Of a stretch of DNA of 64,000 nucleotides, positions 21,061 through 31,368 are shown piece by piece. The DNA is from Centrapalus pauciflorus (Eukaryota; Streptophyta; Magnoliopsida; Asterales; Asteraceae). Made by a program: the position numbers and the translations under genes. The stretch's first letter is position 1, and every line of letters begins with the position of its first letter. The notes beneath the pieces were generated by a model that was not told the origin of the DNA, did no database searches, and saw only the letters and a list, made by a program, of their open reading frames with translations. The DNA lies in NCBI GenBank assembly GCA_020465985.1, contig JAANYP010004450.1:297677-361676 (forward strand). Direction: 5' to 3'.

Positions 21061-22902
21061 TGGGTCCATCAAGACTTCAAGTGATTGTAGTTCTTAGACA
21101 ATTGAATATCAGAAAGAAGGGTTGAATGTAGTTATCAAAAACTTATTATGTTTTGTAAATATTAATTGGCTTATTAAATGTAGAATTAAGTACAAAAGTG
21201 TTGCCAAAGAAAAACAATATAATGACTACTTTAAACACTTTTAATTTCCTTTGAAGACAAATGGTACAACGAAGTACAACTTTATTATACCTAGAAAAAT
21301 CAAAGTATAAGTTAAGGCAATAGTAGGTCTCTGATAAGTTTCTTAATTGCTTAAAATGTTGAGAAAGTACTTGGCTCCAAATTACCATGATAACTCGTTC
21401 ACCAAAACTATTGGCCTTTGATTCGAGCTCTTGCATATAGACAATCTTGCATTTAATGCTCTCAACCATATTTTCGTATTGTTGTATTCTCTTTGGTTGA
21501 GAATGAATCATTTAATAACAGGATGACTACCTGTCCTTAAAGTGGTAGATGCGATACAAATGAACTATTAAAATAATATTACTTTCGTATGCGCGCATCA
21601 TTCATTTTGTAGATCTTCATGGTACATATCCTGCAAACTTTCTTAATCAACTTACCGTGCATTTGAAATGCATATGTTTGTTTTCGAACAGACTTTATTT
21701 CAAACACATTGGAGTCAGTGAGTTCATATGCCAGGAACTCATTGTGTAATTTTGGTCTTGACTTCTAATAAGAACTCGTTGATCTTCCACTTCGGTAAGT
21801 ACTTTTGTCTTGTCTTCAAGGGTGTTGTATTCGATGTTGAAGTCAAGTTCAAAGAGAAATTCTCAGCAACCAGTTATACTTATTGAGTAACTTTGGTGTA
21901 AGTGAATTGATAAGGACTTCAACTGTGTCACTAAGAAGATCTTAGCAACGGACTTTTTGTATCATTTTTTATAAATTATGAATGAAAGGGGATCTAACAA
22001 TTTATCCTTAAAATGATAAGAAAAATGTACTTAAGCACTTTTGTACAATATGTTCAAGAAGAAAACAAAATGTCTAAGTAAAGAACTAAAAAGCTCCTAA
22101 GATTCCAGTCGCTGAGAGAATTCATCTCAGTGACTAACACTTGGAAATATTTGCTTGATCCTTTTGGTACAATTTTTGGGTTCTTTTCACATATATAGGA
22201 TATATTTTCGTTCATACATATCAACATATAACATTTATACATATTGAAAAGAGATTAAAACAAATGGAAACAAAAAATTATCTATAAGAATCATTTGGCC
22301 AGCTTAGGACGTTTATCTCAATTACTTTCTTGTGGCATCATCTTCACCAGCTCAAAAACGTAAGCTTGAAACTTTTCATATTGTATAGTGAGCTTGCGTT
22401 GATCTTCATGACTAAAGTTAAGTGCGCAGGTGAACACTTTGCGAAATTGGTTGCTCTCAGGAAGTTGGGTTAATGAAAGAAACCAACATTATACATGATC
22501 TTATATGTTGGCTTGTTGATCACTTATTCTCCTTTAAAATTGACACTCTCTGGCAGAGGTGTCAACATGTAATCAATATTGGGTAAATGACCATTGTTAA
22601 TTAAGATCCTTCTGCCTTTTCCTTCACCAATAGGAGGAACCCAGACTGATTTTGGCTTAATATGTTTCGATGGGTCTAGAAATAAAATCCAAAAGCAATG
22701 GCCACATACGATTTATCAGGCTTGAGAGGAGGCAAAGGGTCACTTTGGCGATGAAAGGGAAGATGGGGGAGAAGGAAAATGGTTGAAGTGTAGAATATAC
22801 TTGAGCATTTGGACTAATAGGTGATATGGCAGGTTTAGAGGACGTGATGATGGTGGAGAGAGAGTCTCAGAGTTTTGATGTTTAGAAACTTGAGCACCTC
22901 AC
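21061..22902 (-). other. Decayed, unrecognised coding-like stretch
   Basis: Minus-strand ORF fragments exist, e.g. 21146-21511 (IQQYENMVESIKCKIVYMQE), 22054-22242 and broken frames to 22850. The style recalls degenerate retrotransposon extra ORFs, but I recognise no domain, LTR or terminal repeat. I make no functional call. Confidence 0.35.
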
Positions 22903-23750
22903 CAGGGCCGCCCCTGAGGGTGTGTAGTAAGAGCGCTCAGGGCCCCAAGTTTGATAGCGTCTCATCTGAAAATTGACCGGTGATCGAAAAAAGTAGTGAA
23001 AAGTTAAAGTCTGCTTAAGTTTAATTACTGTGTGTCACGTCATTAACAAAAAAAAAAAATATGTGAGTGTGAAGATGTATGATTAGTAAAAATAGACGTA
23101 TCGCAATGCGCTTTCTGATAAATATAGTTTTGAACTTAATTATTTTAATCTATATGAACATGTCTTAATATCATTGTTTTAAATTTTTTTAGGGATAATT
23201 ACAAAAATAGCCACATGTCACACCACTTTATCAAGTTTTAGCCATTTAATATTCATTTTACCAAAATAGTCACACTTTACGTTACCACATTTACGTGATA
23301 GCTACCATTTACGTGATATTCACTTTTTATTCATATTTTAATGCATTACGTTACAAAAGGTGTTTGGTAACGTAAATTGTTGTACTTTACGTGACCACTT
23401 TTGCTCCTTCCCCATAAAAAGTTGTTAAATGTCTTTTCATGGTAAAAGAGGAAAAATACAACAATTTACGTTACCAAACACCTTTTGTAACGTAATACAT
23501 TAAAATATGTAACGTAATGGTGGCTATCACGTAAATAGGGTAATGTAAAGTGTGGCTATTTTGGTAAAATGTATATTAAATGGCTAAAACTTGATAAATG
23601 GGTGTGAGATGTGGCTATTTTTGTAATTAACCCCTTTTTTTAATGTATATAGCAATTGCTAGATTACTAATAACAAATAATTTTGATATAAATTCAAAAA
23701 ATTTCACATTTTAAGAACCTACTATGTAATAATCGTACAAGGCCTGAGTC
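22903..23750. mobile_element. Possible hAT-like remnant with CAGGGCCGCCCCTGAGGG terminus
   Basis: CAGGGCCGCCCCTGAGGGTG then GCGCTCAGGGCCCC near 22903-22956 has the look of a hAT terminus common in dicots. AAGGCCTGAG near 23740 may belong to its other side. The 8-bp duplication was not confirmed and the far end is unclear. Confidence 0.35.
23191..23634. mobile_element. Foldback element, ~444 bp
   Basis: AATTACAAAAATAGCCACAT at the left is inverted at the right (ATGTGGCTATTTTTGTAATT). The arms also share ACGTAAATTGTTGT/ACAACAATTTACGT and TTTGGTAACGTAAA. It has no coding capacity and is flanked by T runs, so no target site can be read. Confidence 0.85.
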
Positions 23751-23885
23751 TATGGTTTTTTAAGGTTGGGTTTTAGTTGGGGTAAGCTTGAGGATAAAGG
23801 ATGGGCCAAAAAGTTTGGTTATTTTGGCTTGAGAGGGGGTTTTAGGCGGCGTTAGGCTTGAAGAATGTTTATTCCAGGAACAGTG

Positions 23886-24243
23886 GCGGATCTAGCCACT
23901 GAAGGGACCAGTTGCACAAAATTTCATCGCATTCACGATTCGAAAATTAAAAATGATTATTTTAGTCGGGTCGGGTCAACACACATATATCTATAATTCA
24001 AAATAAACATATAATCCTAAAATAACAAATAGAATAATAGATAATGCATAAAAATACAACTATTAAGAAATATAAGTTTTTAAGTTAATAAGTCCTCTTA
24101 GAAAGTCACAATTGCTATTTTCGACTTTTCATCTTTTAGAATCGATCAATAACAGCTTCATTTGGCACCATGGAAAATATTTCATGTTCAACCGCACAAA
24201 TCAGGGTACCGTTCAAAAATTCATCACTCATCCGATTCAACGC
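23886..24243 (-). pseudogene. hAT transposase C-terminus and terminal repeat
   Basis: The minus strand encodes RMSDEFLNGTLICAVEHEIF, then a short run to AVIDRF, then (past a stop) KMKSRK, another stop and QL. This is the C-terminal tail of TTF/MYM-type zinc-finger hAT transposases (RxNDxLL..IE.xIF....). CAGTGGCGGATCTAG at 23886 is a typical hAT terminal repeat at the expected distance downstream. The rest of the transposase is cut off at about 24243 by the LTR of element F. Stops replace conserved positions, so it was dead before or after that insertion. Confidence 0.7.
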
Positions 24244-24652
24244 TGTTGTTCTCCTGTTACGAGTTGCGACTTGCGAGTTGCGACCGCCCGACCGGGCACG
24301 CTCTTCTCCAGTTGCAGAGTTGTTGTTGCTCACAGCTGATGGCTTGTGCGACGCTGTGTCGTTGCTGCCTTGATATTCGTATTTAATCAATCACAAAACA
24401 TATATCAAACAATTATGAACAAGAGAAACACTAACCGAATGATTATATTAATCAAGATCTGGAATTACAAAGAGATGAGAATGAGAGCACTGTTTACCTA
24501 ATTCTGTACAAGATACTCCGTGCAATTGAGAATGTACGATCTGTACAATTCAGTACAACTTTTTCTATTTATATACAAAGACAAAAACTATTAACTAATT
24601 ACACAAGGACCCCTAGACTTATTATTTTCATCAATTATAATAAAATCCAACA
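24244..24652 (-). mobile_element. 3' LTR of element F
   Basis: Bounded by TGTTG (24244) and CCAACA (24652), inverted to each other. The minus-strand polypurine tract AAAGGGGGAGAT lies immediately to the right. The left edge coincides with the abrupt end of hAT similarity. The left boundary is an inference from that and from the TGTTG match. Confidence 0.65.
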
Positions 24653-24664
24653 ATCTCCCCCTTT
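24653..24664 (-). other. Polypurine tract of element F
   Basis: The minus strand reads AAAGGGGGAGAT against the LTR end. Confidence 0.75.
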
Positions 24665-24928
24665 GATGAAAAGCAATCAGTCTTCAGTCTTTTAGTCCTT
24701 CAGTCCGAGCTTCATCTCGAAACTTCGAATACTTTTTCTATTTGACAATCTCCACTCAATCTTAGAAATGAACTCCACTATCAATTTTCTGTCACTAACA
24801 CTTAAAGCACCCTTCTTTGTTTTCTTCTTCTTATCGGCAGTGAGCTTTCCGCTTTCCTTTCAAACCCGTCATAACTTTCTGCAAAGTCCCATCACAAAAT
24901 TTGTTTAATTCTACACTCTGCATGGCTC

Positions 24929-27900
24929 TTAATTTTGATTTTTATCTTTATACATCACCACCGGGTGCTTAGCCATAACCACTTGATATTCTTTCAAATT
25001 CTCCATGTACTTGATAAAACGATTAGGCGCAATGATATTGATCTTCCTCATACCTCTCTCAACACCAATTTGCAGATCTTGCACAGAAATGAGCACCAGT
25101 TTGGTGTGCATAAAGTGAAATAATGTCTTCAGTGCAAATCTATAGTGTTCATCTCTTTTGTTTCTGCAGAGCTCATCAAACAAATCTTCTATATCCACCA
25201 CATTCATGTTAAACATGTCTGCCTCGGTGAAAACATATGTATTCCCATCTATTCTGGTCACTGTGAATGTCAGATTAAATACTTTCACGAACCGATCCTT
25301 TTCAATTTTCACCAAATCCACAATTCTGAATTCACTTCTTACTCTTTCAATTGGTTGAGTTTTATTCTGTAGAAATAGAGCATAGTTTGCTAGATTCGGC
25401 ATGTTCGGCTCTAAGACTCTGAATAGTTTAAAAAATGTGCATGGAGCTTGCTTCTTACAATAAATCTTCTTCTCAAGATGATCTTCAAGGAACGAAAGCT
25501 TATTTCTCTTTCTGATGTACTCAGCAGTTTGTTTCGCAGATAAATCCAACACTTTGATCCTTTTCTTTCTCACTTCATCTTCATTTAGCAGGGTTAGCAT
25601 GTCATTTATTTCATTCTGAACTACCTCCTGAACTGCAAACCTTAACTGATTTTGTCTTTGAGATTCATCAGCCAAAATGTAATGATTGAAAAATTTCTCC
25701 ATAAGCTCCACTTCATTTAATTCCTTAACAACATGAGGCATAACATTCTCAATGGGAAAAAGGATCAAACTCTTCTTTGATAGTAACCGTCACCTCAGGC
25801 TTTTCAACCGTTGGTGTAGGTACATCATCCTTCAAAATCTCCTTAACGAGATCTTCCTCCTCGTCTAACCTTTCAGCTCATAAAGATATATCATTCAAGT
25901 CAAATACATCATAATCGTCAGATATTTCAACTTCTTTCTCAACTCCCTCAATCATTAACGTTTGACCTTATTCATCATTGTCAGAGTCATCATACTCTTC
26001 AAAATTGTGGATACCTGATTGAATACTAGAGGAACTGGAACATCTTCATGTAGAATTAATCCCAGCTCACTCTGAGCATCAACAGGTTTGTCAGTTGAAC
26101 CTCCAGCTTCTCCAACCTCTTCTCCTCCTGTCTCTTTTTCAGTAAAGGTAACAATTGGCAACATTGCTTCAGTCTCTCAAGTTGCCTCCTCTTCTCCCCT
26201 CATGAGGAGCATCATCGGAGTCATTGTCATGCTTATCATGCTTATGCTTCGGAGCTAAAGCTTGAGCTTTGCATGTTTGCTCAACAGCTGATATTCTTTC
26301 TGACATTGCTCCCTCATCTCACCGAACTGATCAAAAACAAAATCTCTAAGTTCAGCAATGGATTGTTGTGGATCTTTGGCTTGAACACCTTCAGCAACAG
26401 ATTTTCCTTTCAACAACTTTTGAATATTAACCATGTGCGCCATCATCTCTGAATATTGATTAGACATCTGTGCGGTAACACCACCAATGGCTTCATTTAG
26501 TTTATCTTCTGTAACAAAGGGTGACATTCTAACCACTGGGTCACTTAGACTTCCAGTTGACACAACAGTAGACCTTGTAAATAGAACTTCTGTGTGGCAT
26601 GTGCTCAGAGATGGCAAAGTAGTTGCTCTGACAGGGCTTCCAACTACTTCAAGTGATGGAGCAACAAATGCTTCCGACACTATAGTTGTTCCGGCAGGGA
26701 CACTAAGTCCTTCTGCACTTACTCCACCGAATGGAGTCCACTTAAGTGTCCTAGAGTGTATAGGAACCATGACTTGTGCTTGAGAAGAAATTTTACAATG
26801 GGGCAGCTGTGTACTATATTCAATATCCATAAAATCCAAAGCATTTTAGGATAGATCATGTGTAATCTCCCGGTGTGAAAATGAAACACCTTGTTGTTGG
26901 GAAGAAGGTGAGTAGCTGGTGGGGTGTGCAGACGCTAGTGGGGTACTAGCTATTTCAATGCTAACTCCCATCTGGGAGCTAACAGTAGTTGTGGCTAATT
27001 CCTGGCTGTCTAAGTTTGGGATCTCCATCACACTTAGCCTTGCAATCTCAACAATATCAATATGGGGTTGAGAAATTTTTATCAAAGCAGCACCACCCAA
27101 ATTATCATCATTGCCCTCATCATCATCATCATCAGCACCCTCATTACCTCCTTCAGCTATATATGATAATGTTCTTTCAGAATTAGAACTCCTCTCACCA
27201 CCCCACTCTTGCTCCTCAGCTCCCTCAATCTCAAGTTGGCTTCCCTGAACATCAGCCCCTTGCTGATGTTCCTGCTCACCTAAATCTCCCTGGGTAAGAA
27301 AACCCGGTTCTTGGGTTTCTATAGGAGGATGATCAATTCTATAATATCTAACACTTTCAGCCCCTTGATCAACATATTTAAGCAATGACTCAGGTATCAG
27401 CATGACATTAGCATTAGGTGCATCTTGTACACTGTGGAGGCTCATCATTACGTAATCCGGGCATTTTGAGTATTAGATCTCTTTGGTATCTACTCATTAG
27501 CCCTTAGAATTCCTCTGATCAAAATTTGAATGAACCTCTGAAGTGGTACAAACTTCCTTGCTCTTTGTGTGGTTTTGGCCAACACAACTTTCTTCAAATT
27601 TTCCCATATGCATTGTGCATAGTCATAGTGTTTATTGAAGGCAATGCCATGAAAGATCCTTAAACAATGAAGACTGCCTCTGTCAATCCTTGTATGCTGG
27701 GAGGTCATACACCTGTTGACGATCCCATACAGGGTATACCACTCTCCATTCAAACCGTTTTGATGAAACTTTGAGCTCTTTGGCAATGGTTTTGAGTAGC
27801 CCAAGCAGATTAAATCATGACATAACTCCTCACCAAAAACAAAATCTTCAAAGTCTGCCATTTCTGGGAAGTTCACTGTATCAATCCGTCTTGGTAGGAA

Positions 27901-28311
27901 CAAATTATGACGGAGTCTAGCCAATGTGATATTAGCCTTAAACTGATCAATAGTCACTTTAAAGTGATGGTATCCTTCAGCCGGTACAAACTTTACGGTA
28001 TGCCAAAACTGATTTAGGTATACCAGAGGAATAGAGGGTTTGTACTTCAAAAGATAGCCAAGTGGGTGACCATTAAGGATGTCAACAATAACAGGATGAC
28101 TCACTTTAATGACTTTGGAATCAAAGCTGTGATTATTATCAAGAAGCGATAGGCAATATATGGGTTTGACCAATTGTGTATCGGGGATTGGTGATGAAGG
28201 TGATGGTCGGGTTACAGAAGCTGATTTAACTGGTTTAGAGACCAGTGTATGGTTCGAGGATGAATGAGAATCTGATGAACTAGAATTTTGGGTGTAGGCT
28301 TGAGATGCCAT
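24929..28311 (-). pseudogene. Extra ORF (downstream of pol) of element F, broken
   Basis: Starts at ATG 28311 and runs about 1100 codons through at least four breaks (stops or shifts near 27490, 26846, 26255 and 25770). The N-terminal part (LNGHPLGYLLKYKPSIPLVY, LNQFWHTVKF) has the same layout as the extra ORFs of A and B. An acidic, Ser/Pro-rich middle (GADDDDDEGNDD) follows, then helical segments (LSVMEIPNL, ELRDFVFDQFGEMREQCQKE). The C-terminal domain (24929-25768) contains a block NTYVFTEADMFNMN. It lies between pol (not present here) and the 3' LTR. In SIRE-type elements an ORF at this place has been called envelope-like. I see no signal peptide or membrane anchor, and its function is unknown. 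Confidence 0.7.
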
Positions 28312-28499
28312 TTGTAACCTGTAAAAATAACAAACATGTTAGAATTGTCAGGTAAACAAATTTTAATCATGCAGCTAGAAAAATAAAACATTTAACTAGA
28401 AATTAGAAAAATATGTGTTTTACTGTTTAAAGCATCGGGATTCCAGACAATAAAAATAGAATATTTTTGTTAGGACTCCAAAGTCAATCATTAAGAGAC
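28312..28499 (-). other. Non-coding spacer upstream of the extra ORF of F
   Basis: No ORF. It ends where the LTR of element H begins (TGTAAGGTC at 28500). Confidence 0.45.
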
Positions 28500-29048
28500 T
28501 GTAAGGTCACCTACGTCACGGATCTAATCTTGATGCGACGCCGTCCAACGAGTGTGGAATCCTCGTTAGTGGCTTAACGGATTGGTCACACACGGAAACC
28601 GGAGACAAACATAATGATAGCCGATACAACGAACGACCCCACATGGTGTATTTCTCCAAAACTGACTCTTTGAAACGTTCTAGCTTGCACGTGCACTTGC
28701 AAAAGCTCCGAAACTTGTACTTCGCAAAAGTCTATTAATGAAACGAATTAACAACTAATTATACTAATTAAGTTCGAACATAACTAAACAAGTTCATTTA
28801 GGCCCAAGCCCATGAACTTGTCCAATGCCCTTCCAACTTAGTTTCATTAAGTTCGACTGGGTTGGGTTAAGTTCGAACTTTTGTCTAGAACTTATCCATA
28901 GAACATATCCTAGAACTTATTCTAGAACTTAACATGGAAATGTAGACATCACACATAAATATGAATTAACATACATAACATGTACTAATAAAGCCTCATC
29001 TATTATGAATGACTATCTATTACATATCTAGATTGCTATCGTCACACA
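28500..29048 (-). mobile_element. LTR of element H, same family as LTR-C
   Basis: Reverse-complement similarity to 38155-38746. Shared blocks are TAAGCCACTAAC(G/A)AGGATTC, CACTCGTTGGACGG and the start TGTGTGACGATA. There is no primer-binding site on its left, so it is read as the minus-strand 3' LTR with internal sequence to the right. The flanks GAGAC and GGGTG do not match, as expected if only one end of the element is here. Confidence 0.75.
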
Positions 29049-29079
29049 GGGTGTACCAACAGACTCCTCCTTGACGATA

Positions 29080-29924
29080 GCTTCTAGTAAGATATTCATT
29101 AGTCTACAGAACTAGGCTTATTCAAAATACTACCTGCATACAGACCATGCTCTACACAAACCTTTACAACTTTCTGATACTTTCTGCCTTCAGATTTCAA
29201 ATGCTCATCAAAAGAGGTTTCCTGATCATGAAGCTTGAGCAGATCGTCTTTAGACAACTTGACTAGGTGCAGGGGATCATACACTTTCAAGATCACCTTT
29301 TCTTCCTTATCTTTCATAACAGCTTCACACGTCTCCCTATCCACATACCACCAGTTAAGTTTACCTAAGACATCTTGAGCCATTGGCTTTAGAGGCACTT
29401 TCTTTAGGCATCTAACTGGCTTGTAATACATCTTCATCCAAGGCCTGCCAGTTAGATGATCTATCCTTGTATGGTCCATTCAGCATAGGAATCGTCTCCG
29501 ATGTTGATAAGTTCCTTCCAGTCTAAGGCCTTTATCTCACACTTAGGCAAGGAGTTGAAGTCCTTCAGCCTTCTCCTCAGATATTGAAGTCCATCTTTTC
29601 TCTTAATAATGAAAAGCTGCAATTCTCGATCATAGAACTAGCTAAGTATGCTTCCAGACAGTTTTCCAGGACTAGGCATTTTCATTTTTTCTTTCAATGA
29701 CAAAGCCTTCTTCTTTTGTTCTGTTCTGAACCACAACTTTCTATTTTCTTCATTTGTGAGGAACTTTAGATTCTGATTCAGCATCCAAGGCAGCTTTAAG
29801 CACCTCGATATCAATCACATTCTGCTCTTCAATCGTATACACCTCTGTGATAGGTTGCTTCTGGATAACAATCTCATCAGCTTCGTCTTCTTCGTCTACC
29901 AACACTTCGCCGTCTGATTTCCAA
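29080..29924 (-). pseudogene. C-terminal coding fragment of element H
   Basis: The clearest open part is 29099-29479 (LNWWYVDRETCEAVMKDKEE, LHLVKLSKDDLLKLHDQETS). Further broken frames run to 29924, including an acidic stretch LVDEEDEADEIVIQ near the right edge. It is placed like the extra ORFs of A, B and F, next to the 3' LTR, but without obvious sequence similarity to them. It is cut off by the LTR of element D. Function unknown. Confidence 0.5.
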
Positions 29925-30280
29925 TGTTAGATATTAAATTTCGATCTTGTGGATTTATTTTGTAATAATTATTTATAGAATGTTTTGTCTTGTAATTTTT
30001 TTCTAAGTTATTTTATTTGTATGAAAAGTTCAAGGTGCCAAAGTGCAATTCCTTGAAACTTAATTAATTCCACCTATGTAATAGCCTCCTAGGGTTTTGT
30101 AAAAGACACGGTTGACATTTTGAATTGAGAATACAAGTTTTCTCTCCAGCCGCCGCATTTATTCACCAATATTCTCTTTGTCTTGTTCATTAATCATTAC
30201 ACAATCATTGAGTGTTTATTTTGTTTGTGAGTGATTATTGACGTAAATGTACTGATATTATTTGGGATTCATCAACAACA
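29925..30280 (+). mobile_element. 5' LTR of element D
   Basis: 356 bases from TGTTAGATATTAAA to ATCAACAACA, two bases before the primer-binding site. Shares its start with the LTR of element G. Confidence 0.85.
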
Positions 30281-30282
30281 AT

Positions 30283-30294
30283 TGGTATCAGAGC
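30283..30294 (+). other. Primer-binding site of element D
   Basis: TGGTATCAGAGC, matching initiator tRNA-Met. Confidence 0.9.
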
Positions 30295-30694
30295 TCAAGG
30301 AGGTGGATTTAAACTCAAACTTTCGGATTCTGCTGCTGTTCATCGACTTTTTCATCAAAAATACCCGGTTTGATCTTCTTTTTCTCAAAATTTTTGCTAT
30401 TTTCGTGTTTTTCTTTTCATATAATCATCTCCTATACATTCCCTATTGATTTAGAGCTTCTTAGGTTCAATCTATACATCATATTGTTCATCTAAATCGA
30501 TTATTAAAATCTTTAAAAACATAGGTTTTCTAGCTATTTTGGTCCATTTTTAAAGAATTTTTAAGTGTTTTGGTGTATTTTAAAGGCTAAAAAGTGTTTA
30601 AAATAATTTTCCAATCATTTAGAAACAATTTTTAGGCCAAAAATCTACTAGTTTTAAGTCTGGACATTTTCTGAAATTTCATATCTGCTGTAAT

Positions 30695-31330
30695 TCAGAC
30701 CGTGTACTGTAGCATTTCGGACCATAATTCGGACCCCAATCCGGACCAATTCGGACCATAGTTCGGTCTATTTCGGACCATCCTTAGGTGACCTTCGGAC
30801 CATATATTGCCCATTTCAGACCACACTTCGGTCCCATCCGAACTTCGGACCCTCCGAAGTTCAGGTCAGGCAATCTTACATCACTTAGGTTAACTTGTGC
30901 TTCCATTTTGTATTTTAATTTCGGATCACCCGAATCCGGACCATATCCAAATTCGGTGTTTCTTTCTTGAAATTTTTTGCCAAGTGTTCATCCGTAGTGT
31001 GTACTGTTCATCCGAACTCGGACCACCCAGATTTGGTCTACTGATCTTGGTCCATCCGTATTCGGTTCCATCCATTTTTCACTGTTCATCCGAATTCGCC
31101 CAACCGAATTCGGTCCATCTATTGTTTGGTCAACAAGGTCTAGGTCCATCCGAAATTACTCTATATCCGAATTCGGTTCCATCCGAACTCATCGTTCACC
31201 CGAATTCAGTCCCGTCCGAACACACTGTTCACCCGAATTCGGTCCCGTCCGAACTCAAAACCTGATCTGAATTCGTACCATCCAGGGTACTGTTCATCCG
31301 CAGTTCAGTCAATCCGATTCAAGTTTCCAC
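30695..31330 (+). repeat. CCGAATTCGG-type palindrome array in the leader of element D
   Basis: The palindromic core CCGAATTCGG and its halves (TTCGGACCAT, CATCCGAA) occur dozens of times between the primer-binding site and the gag ATG at 31369. In the second half (31000-31260) they form an irregular ~40-bp tandem pattern of CATCCGAATTCGGT, CCCATCCGAACTC and ACTGTTCACC. No ORF of the element is present here. Confidence 0.85.
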
Positions 31331-31368
31331 CTTCTTGATCTCAATCTTCTATATCAGCACCCTATATC

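Noticed and set aside
21146..21511. 121-aa minus-strand ORF as a host gene
   Set aside because: No recognisable domain, no gene context, and surrounded by decayed frames.
24112..24390. Plus-strand ORFs around 24112-24390
   Set aside because: The meaningful frame is on the minus strand (hAT transposase tail). The right part is LTR-F.
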